Shown here one piece after another: positions 51,626-60,680 of a DNA stretch of 64,000 nucleotides. A program made the position numbers and the translations under genes. The notes beneath the pieces are model-generated. The model was not told the origin of the DNA. It worked only from the letters and a program-made list of their open reading frames with translations, and did not search any database. Each line of letters starts with the position of its first letter. Positions within the stretch are counted from its first letter, which is position 1. Origin of the DNA: Devosia pacifica (GTDB lineage: Bacteria > Pseudomonadota > Alphaproteobacteria > Rhizobiales > Devosiaceae); contig NZ_BMZE01000004.1 in the NCBI RefSeq assembly GCF_014652635.1, positions 1-64,000 of the forward strand, read 5' to 3'.

Positions 51626-53042
51626 TTGATGACCCTCCTGCGCGGATCGGCTCTTCCTGTGCCGGGCCGGGGTTGATGCCGGCGGCGCGATGCGGCCCCC
51701 TGTCCAGCTCGTGGTCCTCCTCAAGGATCGGCACGCGGCGGAACAACCTGAAGAGATAAAAAACGCCTGCGCCGAACACCAGGAAGTAGACGATAACGAA
51801 CGCCACCAGCGAGGCGCCCACGGCTGGCGCGTCCACCGGAGAAAGGCTGTCGCTGGTACGCATCAACCCGTAGATCGTATAGGGCTGGCGGCCGATTTCG
51901 GTGGTGTACCACCCGGCCAGCACCGCGATGAAACCCGATGGCCCCATCGCCAGTGCTGCGCGATGCAGCCAGCGGTCCTCGTACAGCGTCTTGCGGTAGC
52001 GCGCCCACAGCGACCACATCCCGATTCCAAGCATCAGAAAGCCGATGGCGACCATGATGCGGAAGGTAAAGAACGGTATCAGCACGGGTGGGCGCTCATC
52101 CTCGGGAAAATCCTCAAGACCTTGAAGCGGCGCATTGAGGTCATGCTTGAGAATGAGCGAACTGAGTTTCGGGATCTCGATCGCGAAGTCGATCCGCTGC
52201 TCGTCTTCGTTGGGAATGCCGAACAGGATCAGCGGCGCTCCATTTGGGTGGCTCTCGTAATGGCCTTCCATCGCCGCAATCTTCTGCGGCTGGTACTCGA
52301 GCGTGTTGAGCCCGTGCTGATCACCGACGAAGATCTGGATCGGTGTCACCACGGCGGCCATCCACATCGCCATCGAGAACATGATCCGGGCCTGCCGGTT
52401 CGTCCGATCATGCAGCAGATGCCAGGCACCCACCGCACCCACGGCGAACGCTGTCGTCAGGAATGCAGCAAGAACCGTGTGCGTCAGGCGGTAGGGGAAT
52501 GAGGGGTTGAAGATGATCGCCCACCAGTCTTCAGGGACGAAATTGCCGTTGCTGTCTACGGAGAAGCCTGCCGGCGTATGCATCCAGCTATTGGCCGAGG
52601 TGATCCATGTCGCCGATATTAGTGTGCCGACTGCCACTGCGACGACTGCCACCATGTGCAGCGGTTCGCCGACACGCTTGCGACCGAACAGGGCGATACC
52701 CAGAAACCCGGCTTCCAGAAAGAATGCGGTCAAAACCTCGTAGCCCATGAGCGGCCCGATGACTGCGCCGGCCTTGTCGGAAAACTCGGACCAGTTGGTG
52801 CCGAATTGGTAGCTCATGACGATGCCGGACACGACGCCCATGCCAAAGGTGATCGCGAAGATGGTCTTCCAGTATTCGAACAGCTTCAGATAGGCACGGT
52901 CGCGTTTCCAAAGCCACAGACCATTCAGCACGGCGAGGTAACTCGCCGTCCCGATCGAGAGGGCGGGGAAGATAAAATGAAAGGACACCGTGAACGCAAA
53001 CTGTATGCGTGCCAGCATCTCCGCAGTCAGACCCATTGTCAT
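51615..53042 (-). CDS. cydA: Cytochrome bd-type quinol oxidase subunit I (CioA-like, short Q-loop)
   Basis: Haem-bearing subunit of 475 residues. N-terminal MLARIQFAFTVSFHFIFPALSIG contains the haem b595/d ligand histidine, the conserved acidic residue lies in FFLEAGFLG, and the quinol-site signature is GWYTTEIGRQPYTIYGLMRT at about residues 380-400. The Q-loop is short, as in the cyanide-insensitive CioA type. Tyr replaces the usual Trp of GRQPW. AGGTG lies before ATG 53042. The 288-base region upstream holds no recognisable FNR/Anr box (TTGAT-N4-ATCAA). Confidence 0.93.
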   Translation of the reverse strand: MTMGLTAEMLARIQFAFTVSFHFIFPALSIGTASYLAVLNGLWLWKRDRAYLKLFEYWKTIFAITFGMGVVSGIVMSYQFGTNWSEFSDKAGAVIGPLMGYEVLTAFFLEAGFLGIALFGRKRVGEPLHMVAVVAVAVGTLISATWITSANSWMHTPAGFSVDSNGNFVPEDWWAIIFNPSFPYRLTHTVLAAFLTTAFAVGAVGAWHLLHDRTNRQARIMFSMAMWMAAVVTPIQIFVGDQHGLNTLEYQPQKIAAMEGHYESHPNGAPLILFGIPNEDEQRIDFAIEIPKLSSLILKHDLNAPLQGLEDFPEDERPPVLIPFFTFRIMVAIGFLMLGIGMWSLWARYRKTLYEDRWLHRAALAMGPSGFIAVLAGWYTTEIGRQPYTIYGLMRTSDSLSPVDAPAVGASLVAFVIVYFLVFGAGVFYLFRLFRRVPILEEDHELDRGPHRAAGINPGPAQEEPIRAGGSSSGD

Positions 53043-53286
53043 CGGCAGATCACCTTGCAGGGTTCGTGCGAGTTCTTACTCGTGGCACAATGTAGCCTCT
53101 TCGCTGCCACTTCAAGAATGCGACCAAACGTGTCTGCGACGCCTGGTCTCACTTCTAGCTACCGCTCTCGCCCTCGGCCTGCTCATCACACTGTCATAAA
53201 ATCGCGAAAATCTGCCATACCAGATGCGCTCTCCCCTTGCAGCGACATGTGTATTGGGTCTTAATTGCCGAGCGAGTGATTTTCTC

Positions 53287-53306
53287 CCGAAAGAGTCGTC
53301 TTTCGG
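53287..53306 (+). other. Hairpin in the leader of the ABC exporter operon
   Basis: CCGAAAGA (53287-53294) pairs perfectly with TCTTTCGG (53299-53306) across GTCG, 24 bases before the first exporter gene. The remainder of the 288-base divergent gap shared with cydA (53043-53330) shows no gene and no clear regulatory site. Confidence 0.45.
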
Positions 53307-53330
53307 CGCCAAATCGGCGAAAAATTCAGT

Positions 53331-55229
53331 TTGGAACATACTTTGAGCAGCGATGCGATAAGCAGCGCGGCGAAGCGAAACAATTCGTTCGCGCATGTCG
53401 AGGCGGCCGGCTGGGGCCGGGGCCTCAGTACACTCCTGCGCATTACGCGCATGTGTCTGCGGCACTCGTTTCAGGTCTCGGTTGCCATTGGCGCAACAAT
53501 CGTCGCGGCTGTTCTGCAGCTGACAATTCCGGTTCTTCTGGGCACTGCCGTCGATCAAACACAGGTGGTGCTTGAAGGCGGCAATGCCGGCGCGGCTGCT
53601 GAAAGCGCATTGTGGCTCACGGCCATGTCGCTGTTGTTCGTCAGCATATTCCGCGGCGTTTTCACGCTCTTGCAGAACTATTTTGGCGAGTCCGTCGGGC
53701 ACCATATCGGCTATGAGCTGCGGCTCGCCTGCTACGAAAAGATTCAACGCCAGAGCTTTTCGTTTCACGACAGCATCCACTCGGGCGACCTCATCACGAC
53801 GGGCATGCTCGATATCGAAGGCGTGCGCATGTACTTTTCCACGGCGCTCATCCGCGTGGTCTTGCTTGCGATCCTGATCGGCGTTGGCGCTTACCTGCTG
53901 ATCTCGACGGATGTGGTGCTCGGGTTGCTGGCGCTGAGCTTCGTGCCGTTCGTCGCCTGGCGCTCGTCGGTGACACAGCTGCGCCTACGCGCCACCTGGT
54001 TGGAATTGCAGAACAGGTTGTCCGTGCTGACACGCGTGATGGAAGAAAACCTCGGCGGCATCCGCGTGGTGCGCGCTTTTGCGGCACAAGCCTACGAAAT
54101 GACGAAGTTCGATGTAGCCTCAAAGCGCGCTTTGACACTGGCCTACGAACGCGTTGGCATCCGTGTGCGGAATACCAGTGCGATGACATTCTCGTTCTTC
54201 GCAGCAATGGGGCTGGTGCTGTGGGTGGGCGGCAACAAGGTGATTGCCGAAGAGATTTCGGTTGGTACGCTCGCGTCGTTCCTGACCTTCATGACCATTC
54301 TGCAGATGCCGGTCCGCCAACTCGGCATGATGGTGAACTCGTTTGCGCGCGCATCCACCTGCGGCTCGCGGCTGTTTTCGCTGCTCGATCTCGACATTCA
54401 GGTCAAGGACGCACCGGACGCGCAAAAGCTCGAGGTCACGGAAGGAACGCTGCGCTTCGACAATGTCGACTTTGCCTATCCCAACGCGCCGGAACGGCCA
54501 GCGTTGAAACATATCAGCTTCGAGGGCCGCAAAGGCGAGACCATCGGTATCGTCGGCCCGCCGGGAAGCGGCAAATCGACGATCGCGCATTTGATCCCGC
54601 GCTTTTACGACACGACCGGTGGCTCCATAACGATTGACGGCCAGGATATCTCGAAGGCGACGCTTGCATCGTTGCGGCAGGCTGTAGCCGTTGTGCAGCA
54701 GGATTCGTTCCTGTTCACCACGACGATCGAAAACAACATCGCTTACGGAGATCCGTGGGCGAAGGAGCATCGCATCGAGCGTGCGAGTGAGTTCGCACAG
54801 CTCCACAACTACGTCCTGGGCCTACCCTCGCAATATGGCACGGTTGTCGGCGAGCGTGGGGTTTCTCTGTCCGGCGGGCAGCGTCAGCGTCTCTCGATTG
54901 CCCGCACCTTGATGCTGCGGCCGGCTGTGATGGTGTTCGACGACTCGACCGCTGCAATCGATGCCGCCACCGAACAGCGCATTCGCAGCGCCATGAAGCG
55001 CTTCGCCAAGGACCGTGTGACGATCATCGTGGCGCACCGGCTCAGCTCGCTGATGCATGCCGACCAAATCCTGTTCGTTGAAGATGGAGAGATCGTCGAG
55101 CGCGGAACACACGAGGAATTGCTGGCCAAGGGTGGTCGATACAAGGCGCTTTACGACCTGCAGATCCGGCCTGGCGACGACATGCTGGAAGACACGACCG
55201 AACAGGCCAATAAGGAGGCCGAGGACTAA
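53331..55229 (+). CDS. ABC exporter half-transporter with degenerate catalytic site
   Basis: Type IV (MsbA-like) exporter half of 632 residues: six helices in about residues 40-330 and a nucleotide-binding domain from about 360. Walker A is GPPGSGKST (about 408), signature LSGGQRQRLSIAR (about 512), Walker B VMVFDDSTAAID (about 535) with Asp where the catalytic Glu is normal, and the H-loop is IIVAHRL. The Asp makes this half the one with the impaired ATP site. The start is uncertain: TTG 53331 and TTG 53343 are in frame and neither has a good ribosome site. It overlaps the second half by one base (TAATG). Confidence 0.9.
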   Translation: MEHTLSSDAISSAAKRNNSFAHVEAAGWGRGLSTLLRITRMCLRHSFQVSVAIGATIVAAVLQLTIPVLLGTAVDQTQVVLEGGNAGAAAESALWLTAMSLLFVSIFRGVFTLLQNYFGESVGHHIGYELRLACYEKIQRQSFSFHDSIHSGDLITTGMLDIEGVRMYFSTALIRVVLLAILIGVGAYLLISTDVVLGLLALSFVPFVAWRSSVTQLRLRATWLELQNRLSVLTRVMEENLGGIRVVRAFAAQAYEMTKFDVASKRALTLAYERVGIRVRNTSAMTFSFFAAMGLVLWVGGNKVIAEEISVGTLASFLTFMTILQMPVRQLGMMVNSFARASTCGSRLFSLLDLDIQVKDAPDAQKLEVTEGTLRFDNVDFAYPNAPERPALKHISFEGRKGETIGIVGPPGSGKSTIAHLIPRFYDTTGGSITIDGQDISKATLASLRQAVAVVQQDSFLFTTTIENNIAYGDPWAKEHRIERASEFAQLHNYVLGLPSQYGTVVGERGVSLSGGQRQRLSIARTLMLRPAVMVFDDSTAAIDAATEQRIRSAMKRFAKDRVTIIVAHRLSSLMHADQILFVEDGEIVERGTHEELLAKGGRYKALYDLQIRPGDDMLEDTTEQANKEAED

Positions 55230-57130
55230 TGGCGGAGGAGCTCGAAACTGAACGCAATGACGTGCGTGAAGATGGTCGTCGGCCGCCACGGGCTGTCGTC
55301 GGCTCGACGAGGGTCGAGGAGGAAATGTTCGGCAAGGTGTTCGATGGCAAGGTCGTGCGCCGGATCTGGAATTTTGTCAGCCCATATAAGTCGAAGGTCT
55401 ACCTGGCAGTGGGCGCGGTGCTTGTGTTTACAGGCACGCAGCTGGTGATCCCGCTGATCATTCGCTACGCCATCGACAATGGCATGACCCCTGGCAATGT
55501 CGACCATAGCGCCTTGATGTGGGCGGGGATTGCCTTTGCCATCGCCATTCTGATCAATTTCGCTGCGAGCTTTGTGCAGGAGAACACGGTCGGCCAGGTG
55601 GCCGAGAACGTGCTCTTCGATATCCGCCGGTCAATGTTCGGCCACCTGCAGAAAGTGTCGCTATCCTTCATGGACAAGACGGAAGTCGGTCGGCTGATGT
55701 CGCGCCTGCAAGGCGACGTCAACTCGATGCAGGAGTTCCTCGAAACCTCAGTGCTCTCGATCGGCGATATCGTGCTGCTGTTCGGCATCGTTTTCGTCAT
55801 GCTCTGGCTGGATTTCCGGCTTGGCCTTCTGACCCTTTCGGTGCTGCCCATACTCTTCATCGTGCGCATTTTTTGGCTGCCGCGGGCGCGCAAGGCCTTT
55901 ATGCGCGCGCACGAGACAAACTCGCTCACGAACGGGGCCTTGGCCGAGGGCATTCATGGCGTGCGTGCGGTGCAGTCGATGGATCGCCAGCAGGTCAACT
56001 TTCAGCTCTTCGACGATAAAGCCCACCAGAACCTTAAGACGCATCTCATCGCATCGCGCTACGCGCAGGTGATGGTTCCGATCGTCGATACGCTGACCGG
56101 CATGGCCATGGCCGTCGTCGTTGTAGTTGGCGGTTCGATGGTGCTGAACAATTCACTCGATGTCGGCGTGATGGTCGCTTTCCTCTTTTACATTCAGCGC
56201 TTTTTCGACCCTATCCGGTCGCTGACCATGCAGTACTCGGTGATGCAGCGGGCAATGGCCTCGGGTCAACGACTGACAGAAGTGCTGGATGTCGATCTCG
56301 ACATTACGGACAAGCCGGACGCCAAGGTTCTGTCGCCGCAAATGGATGGCTCGGTCGAGTTTCAGAACGTCACCTTCGGCTACAATCCTGGCCAGCCAGT
56401 GCTGAAGGACGTCAACTTTAAGGTAAATCCCGGCGAGACCGTTGCGCTGGTCGGCCCTACTGGCTCCGGCAAGTCGAGCGCCATGGCGCTCGTGCACCGC
56501 TTTTACGATGTGCAAGAGGGGCGCGTATTGGTGGGCGGGCACGATGTACGTGATCTCACCCAGGAGTCGCTCGGTCATCAGGTTGCAATGGTGTTGCAGG
56601 AGCCGTTCCTGTTTACCGGCACCGTGTTCGAGAACATTCGCTACCAAAAGCGCGACGCGACGCTTGATGATGTGATCGAGGCGGCCAAGGCCGTGGGTGC
56701 TCATGACTTCATCATGGACCTGGCGGAAGGTTACGACACGGAACTGGGCGAGCGCGGCGGCAACCTGTCCCTCGGTCAGCGCCAGCTGATCAGCTTTGCC
56801 CGAGCACTCGTCGCTGATGCGAAGATCCTTGTGCTCGATGAAGCGACTGCAAACATCGACAGCTACACAGAAATGCTGATCCAGAAGGCGCTCATCCGTC
56901 TGCTGGAAGGGCGCACCGGGCTTGTCATCGCGCACCGGCTGGCAACCATACGCGGTGCGGACCGGATCATTGTGCTGCAGAACGGGCAGTTGATCGAAAC
57001 CGGCAACCACGACCAACTGATGGCGCAAGGTGGCCTGTACTCGAAACTCTACAACCTCAATTACGCTTCGTTTGACGACATCCCGGATGATGCGCTGGAA
57101 GCGGCCGCTCAGGGCAACTACGCCACCTGA
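55229..57130 (+). CDS. ABC exporter half-transporter, partner subunit
   Basis: Type IV exporter half of 633 residues with six helices at about 45-340 and a nucleotide-binding domain from about 365. Walker A GPTGSGKSS (about 409), Walker B ILVLDEATANID (about 535) with the catalytic Glu, and H-loop LVIAHRL are normal, but the signature reads LSLGQRQL instead of LSGGQ. This altered signature completes the same composite site as the Asp-containing Walker B of the first half, as expected for a heterodimer. It has a hydrophilic N-terminus of about 40 residues. Substrate unknown; a lipid, drug or thiol are all possible. Confidence 0.92.
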   Translation: MAEELETERNDVREDGRRPPRAVVGSTRVEEEMFGKVFDGKVVRRIWNFVSPYKSKVYLAVGAVLVFTGTQLVIPLIIRYAIDNGMTPGNVDHSALMWAGIAFAIAILINFAASFVQENTVGQVAENVLFDIRRSMFGHLQKVSLSFMDKTEVGRLMSRLQGDVNSMQEFLETSVLSIGDIVLLFGIVFVMLWLDFRLGLLTLSVLPILFIVRIFWLPRARKAFMRAHETNSLTNGALAEGIHGVRAVQSMDRQQVNFQLFDDKAHQNLKTHLIASRYAQVMVPIVDTLTGMAMAVVVVVGGSMVLNNSLDVGVMVAFLFYIQRFFDPIRSLTMQYSVMQRAMASGQRLTEVLDVDLDITDKPDAKVLSPQMDGSVEFQNVTFGYNPGQPVLKDVNFKVNPGETVALVGPTGSGKSSAMALVHRFYDVQEGRVLVGGHDVRDLTQESLGHQVAMVLQEPFLFTGTVFENIRYQKRDATLDDVIEAAKAVGAHDFIMDLAEGYDTELGERGGNLSLGQRQLISFARALVADAKILVLDEATANIDSYTEMLIQKALIRLLEGRTGLVIAHRLATIRGADRIIVLQNGQLIETGNHDQLMAQGGLYSKLYNLNYASFDDIPDDALEAAAQGNYAT

Positions 57131-57140
57131 CGATCAGGTG
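57124..57140. other. Hairpin joining two convergent stop codons
   Basis: CACCTGA (57124-57130) pairs with TCAGGTG (57134-57140). Each arm contains the TGA stop of one of the two convergent genes (exporter and small membrane protein). No T tract; weak as a terminator. Confidence 0.45.
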
Positions 57141-57481
57141 CAGGCGCTGATAAACAGCGTCGGCGCGTAAACGAGGACAGCGGCGCCCAGCGCCGCTGTC
57201 GCCGCCCATAATCCGGTCTGTTGGAGGAACGGCTGTGGTTGCGGGCCGCCGCGGGCCCGCCAGATCAGCAGCAGTGTCGCTACTTGCACCGCTATCGCCA
57301 CCACAAAACCGGCGACAAGCAGGATGCGGTGCAAATCGAACAGCCCGACAGTGATGGTGTGCCAGCCGAACCTGCAGCCCAGCGCCTGCAGCGTATAAAG
57401 GCCGACAAAACTACCTGACCAGACGATAAAGCCTGCAAGTAGCAGCATGACTCGGCGCGGGCCTATTGCGGTCTCGCTCAT
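57134..57481 (-). CDS. Small membrane protein of the cytochrome c oxidase operon
   Basis: Protein of 115 residues with three predicted helices (VMLLLAGFIVWSGSFVGLYT, ILLVAGFVVAIAVQVATLLL and LWAATAALGAAVLVYAPTLF). ATG 57481 overlaps the stop of the subunit I+III gene (ATGA), so it is translated with it. I do not recognise a defined family. By position it may be an extra subunit or an assembly factor of the oxidase, comparable to the small open frames in rhizobial coxMNOP-type operons, but that is inference. Confidence 0.75.
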   Translation of the reverse strand: MSETAIGPRRVMLLLAGFIVWSGSFVGLYTLQALGCRFGWHTITVGLFDLHRILLVAGFVVAIAVQVATLLLIWRARGGPQPQPFLQQTGLWAATAALGAAVLVYAPTLFISACT

Positions 57482-59994
57482 TGGAGTCCTCCAACGCCGG
57501 CCAGCAACTGTACGAACAGCAGCCCCAGCACGGCACACGCCAGCGCATAGCCCTGCCAGATGACGGAAAGCCTCGGATCCGTCTGGCGTCTGGCTGAGAC
57601 ATAGCCACCGCGCATGCGCCAGACACAGTGACCACTGATCAACGCCGCAACGGCGCAATGTAGGCTCATATAGACCAGAATGGCGAAGCTGATCGCGCCG
57701 CGTGCATGGGTGAAGAGATCCGGAATGGTGAATGCCAATGCACTAAGCAAACAAGCAGCGAGGAGCTGCGACAGACACGCACCGCCCTGAACCAGCATCG
57801 GGTTCCGCCCACGCTCGGTCTGCTTGCGCGCCAGCCATGCAAGTGCCGTTCCCGCAGCGCTGAAAACCAACGCCAGAACAAGCATCGGCGAAGGCGGGGC
57901 AAGGCTTAACGTTTCCGACCAGCCGGGTGCCACCACCAAGAGATAGAGCGCGCCGAAAAGCAATGAGCCATATAGCGTCGCGTCGACGATCACCGCGGTG
58001 ATGTTGGCCATCACGGTCAGGTTGTAGTGTGTTTCTTCACTCGAGGGCACAGCCTCGCCATTGCCGATGTCGATCGGGCCGAGGTCCTTTTTCTCCCCAA
58101 GCGCGGCCGGCCATAGGCAGAACATTGCGACAGCCGCAAGCGCAGCGAACGGTGTCAACCAGTAGACCTTGAACAGGAGCGACAGGAAAAAGACCCCCGT
58201 CACGAGCGCTGTAAGCAGTGGCAGATAGGTGCGCTGTGGCAGCACCATGAGGTGCTCCACCCGGCCAGTGGTCATATCGACCGCCAAGGTTTCCTGCCTG
58301 CCGCGCGAGAAGCCGAGATAGCCGGCGCCGGTGGCCAAGGCCGGACCGGCCTCCTTCGGCTTTAACTGATCGGCGCGCCGATCAATGTGCGGCAGGGACG
58401 CAAAATTGTAGGATGGCGGCGGTGTGGCAGTTGCCCACTCGAGCGTTGCAGCATCCCAAGGGTCGCGAACCTGACGCTTGCCGAACCGCGTCTGCAACAC
58501 CAGGTCGGCCAAAACCAGGGCAAAGCCCATGGTCAGGATGAACCCGCCGATTGAGGACAGCAGGTTGAGCCAATCCCAGCCGAACGAGGACGGGTAGGTC
58601 GATATGCGCCGTGGCATGCCCATCAGGCCTGTCAGGTGCATCATGAAGAAGGTAAGGTTGAACCCGATAAAGATCAGCCAGAAGCCGGGGATCGAGAGGC
58701 GGTGTACGCTTAACCGGCCGGTGATGTGCGGCAGCCAGTAGTAAAGCCCCGCCAGCATCGGAAACACGAACCCGCCGACCAGCACGTAATGCAGATGGGC
58801 GACGACGAAATAGCTGTCATGCGCCTGCGTGTTGAAGGGCACCATTGCCAGCATCACACCCGTTAGGCCGCCGAGAACGAACACCGCAAAAAAACCGGCC
58901 ACATAGAGCATGGGCACTTCGAAGCGTGGTTTTCCGTAGGAGAGGGTGGCGATCCAGGCAAAAATCTGCACTGCCGTTGGGATGGTCACAAGCGCGCTCG
59001 CGGCTGAAAAGAAGGCGAGCGCGAGGTGCGGGATGCCGACCGTGAACATGTGGTGAACCCACAGCCCGAAGCTGAGAAAGGCCATTGCGATAATGGCGAC
59101 GACGATTGCGCGATAGCCAATGATGGGGCGCTGCGCAAACACCGGAATGATCGTCGAGAGCACCCCGGCCGCCGGCAGGAAAATGATGTAGACTTCAGGA
59201 TGTCCGAACAGCCAGAACAGGTGCTGCCACAACAGCGGATCGCCGCCGCGCGTCGGATCGAAATAGGGCAGGTCGAACGCCCTTTCCATTTCGAGAAGGA
59301 TCGAGCCTAGGATCAGCGGCGGAAAGCCCACCAGCATCATCCCTGAGGTACCCAACATGTACCAGGCGAACAACGGCATGCGATCGAGCGACATGCCCGG
59401 GGCGCGCATCTTGAGGATGGTGACGGTGATCTCGATCGCAGCGGTAACGGCGGAGATTTCAACGAAGGTTATGCCCAAAAGCCAGACATCCGAGTTGATG
59501 CCAGGCGTGTAGACGTTGGAGGACAGCGGCGTATACATGAACCAGCCGCTGTTCGGCGCATAGCCGAGCACCATCGCCACGATCAGGATGCTGCCTCCGA
59601 ACAGGTAACACCAAAACCCGTAGGCGGTCAGCCGTGGGAACGCGAGGTCACGGGCCCCCAGCATTTTCGGCAGCATGTAGATCGCGAAGCCCTCGAACAT
59701 CGGGATCGCGAACAGGAACATCATTACCGTGCCGTGCATGGTGAAGACCTGGTTATAGAGTTCGGGCCCTATAAACGCGCTGTCAGGCGTTGCCAGCTGC
59801 GCTCGGATCAGCATCGAAAGAATGCCACCGATGGAGAAAAAGGTCAGCGCCAGAACCATGAAGCGCTTGCCGACAATGTTGTGATTGACCGCGGACAAGC
59901 GCGCCCATCCGCCCGGCGTGCCCCATATGGATTCAAGTTGGCTGTGCAACCTGACGGCGACCACGCCACCATCCGTGTCAGTCGAGCCTGTCAT
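57478..59994 (-). CDS. Cytochrome c oxidase subunit I+III fusion
   Basis: Haem-copper oxidase core of 838 residues: subunit I to about residue 550, then a subunit III-like part with helices at about 600-830. The haem and CuB ligands are present: His87 in TMHGTVM, GHPEVY (Glu267, Tyr269 cross-link), HH in LWVHHMFTVG and HLH in VVAHLHYV. Glu267 marks the A1-type D-channel exit and Asp116 its entrance, but the two asparagines of the D channel are replaced (Ile105, Thr123), and the K-channel lysine is Gln343 in IPTAVQIFAWI. The gene overlaps that of subunit II by four bases. Confidence 0.93.
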   Translation of the reverse strand: MTGSTDTDGGVVAVRLHSQLESIWGTPGGWARLSAVNHNIVGKRFMVLALTFFSIGGILSMLIRAQLATPDSAFIGPELYNQVFTMHGTVMMFLFAIPMFEGFAIYMLPKMLGARDLAFPRLTAYGFWCYLFGGSILIVAMVLGYAPNSGWFMYTPLSSNVYTPGINSDVWLLGITFVEISAVTAAIEITVTILKMRAPGMSLDRMPLFAWYMLGTSGMMLVGFPPLILGSILLEMERAFDLPYFDPTRGGDPLLWQHLFWLFGHPEVYIIFLPAAGVLSTIIPVFAQRPIIGYRAIVVAIIAMAFLSFGLWVHHMFTVGIPHLALAFFSAASALVTIPTAVQIFAWIATLSYGKPRFEVPMLYVAGFFAVFVLGGLTGVMLAMVPFNTQAHDSYFVVAHLHYVLVGGFVFPMLAGLYYWLPHITGRLSVHRLSIPGFWLIFIGFNLTFFMMHLTGLMGMPRRISTYPSSFGWDWLNLLSSIGGFILTMGFALVLADLVLQTRFGKRQVRDPWDAATLEWATATPPPSYNFASLPHIDRRADQLKPKEAGPALATGAGYLGFSRGRQETLAVDMTTGRVEHLMVLPQRTYLPLLTALVTGVFFLSLLFKVYWLTPFAALAAVAMFCLWPAALGEKKDLGPIDIGNGEAVPSSEETHYNLTVMANITAVIVDATLYGSLLFGALYLLVVAPGWSETLSLAPPSPMLVLALVFSAAGTALAWLARKQTERGRNPMLVQGGACLSQLLAACLLSALAFTIPDLFTHARGAISFAILVYMSLHCAVAALISGHCVWRMRGGYVSARRQTDPRLSVIWQGYALACAVLGLLFVQLLAGVGGLQ

Positions 59995-60644
59995 TGCTCT
60001 TCTCCCCCGAGTGCAGCGGCGAACTCATCCACCGGATGCGCCTCGACAATGAATCGCATCGTCTCATGTCCCACACCGCAGTATTCAGCGCAGACGCCGT
60101 AATATCGGCCGGGCTCGTCAGCCTCGATGAGAGTGGTATTGGTGTGGCCAGGGATGGCGTCCATCTTGCCACCGAGACGCGGTATCCAGAACGAATGGAT
60201 GACATCGCGGCCAACCACCTCCACCAGGACCGGTACGCCGGCTGGAATGTGCAGAAGGTTGTCCGTCGTTGCTGCGCCTGGCACATCGGGATAGGAAAAA
60301 GTCCACTGCCATCGTTCCGCCGCAGCAATAACGCGAGTGGGTTCGCTGCCGTCGGCTGGCCGGGCCAGGAATTGCTCGCCGATCAAGAGCGCCGAAACGG
60401 TGAGTGCGACCAGAACGGGCAACGGCAGGAGCAGGCCGCCCGCTACGATCCACTGCCCGGGCGAGAGCTTTTGCATCGCGGTCTGCCAGCGATGGCTCGC
60501 ATACAGCAGCACCATCAAGAGAGCGAACAGAGCCATAGCGCCGACGAACATGATCCACCACAGATTGGCGAGGATGGAGGCTCTGGGCCCTGCAGGGTCG
60601 AGCGTAGACAGCGGTGCTGCGCAACCGGTGACGGCGCCGAGCAT
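59991..60644 (-). CDS. Cytochrome c oxidase subunit II
   Basis: Electron-entry subunit of about 217 residues. It has two helices (WWIMFVGAMALFALLMVLLY and WIVAGGLLLPLPVLVALTVS) and a periplasmic cupredoxin domain with the CuA ligand set VCAEYCGVGHETMRF near the C-terminus and WQWTFSYP, a family Trp motif. No cytochrome c domain is fused. The start is a problem: ATG 60644 leaves only 7 residues before a lipobox-like LGAVTGC, whereas a CTG at 60671 would give a complete lipoprotein leader. Any earlier ATG/GTG lies inside the divergent gene at 60681. True start uncertain. Confidence 0.88.
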   Translation of the reverse strand: MLGAVTGCAAPLSTLDPAGPRASILANLWWIMFVGAMALFALLMVLLYASHRWQTAMQKLSPGQWIVAGGLLLPLPVLVALTVSALLIGEQFLARPADGSEPTRVIAAAERWQWTFSYPDVPGAATTDNLLHIPAGVPVLVEVVGRDVIHSFWIPRLGGKMDAIPGHTNTTLIEADEPGRYYGVCAEYCGVGHETMRFIVEAHPVDEFAAALGGEEQ

Positions 60645-60680
60645 TGCGGCTAGACTGAATAGACGAACCAGCGAGTATCG

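Noticed and set aside
53043..53330. FNR/Anr box in front of cydA
   Set aside because: No TTGAT-N4-ATCAA or close variant was found on either strand.
53331..57130. CydDC assignment for the exporter pair next to cydAB
   Set aside because: The proteins are longer than CydD/CydC and look like general MsbA-type heterodimeric exporters; position alone does not justify the name.
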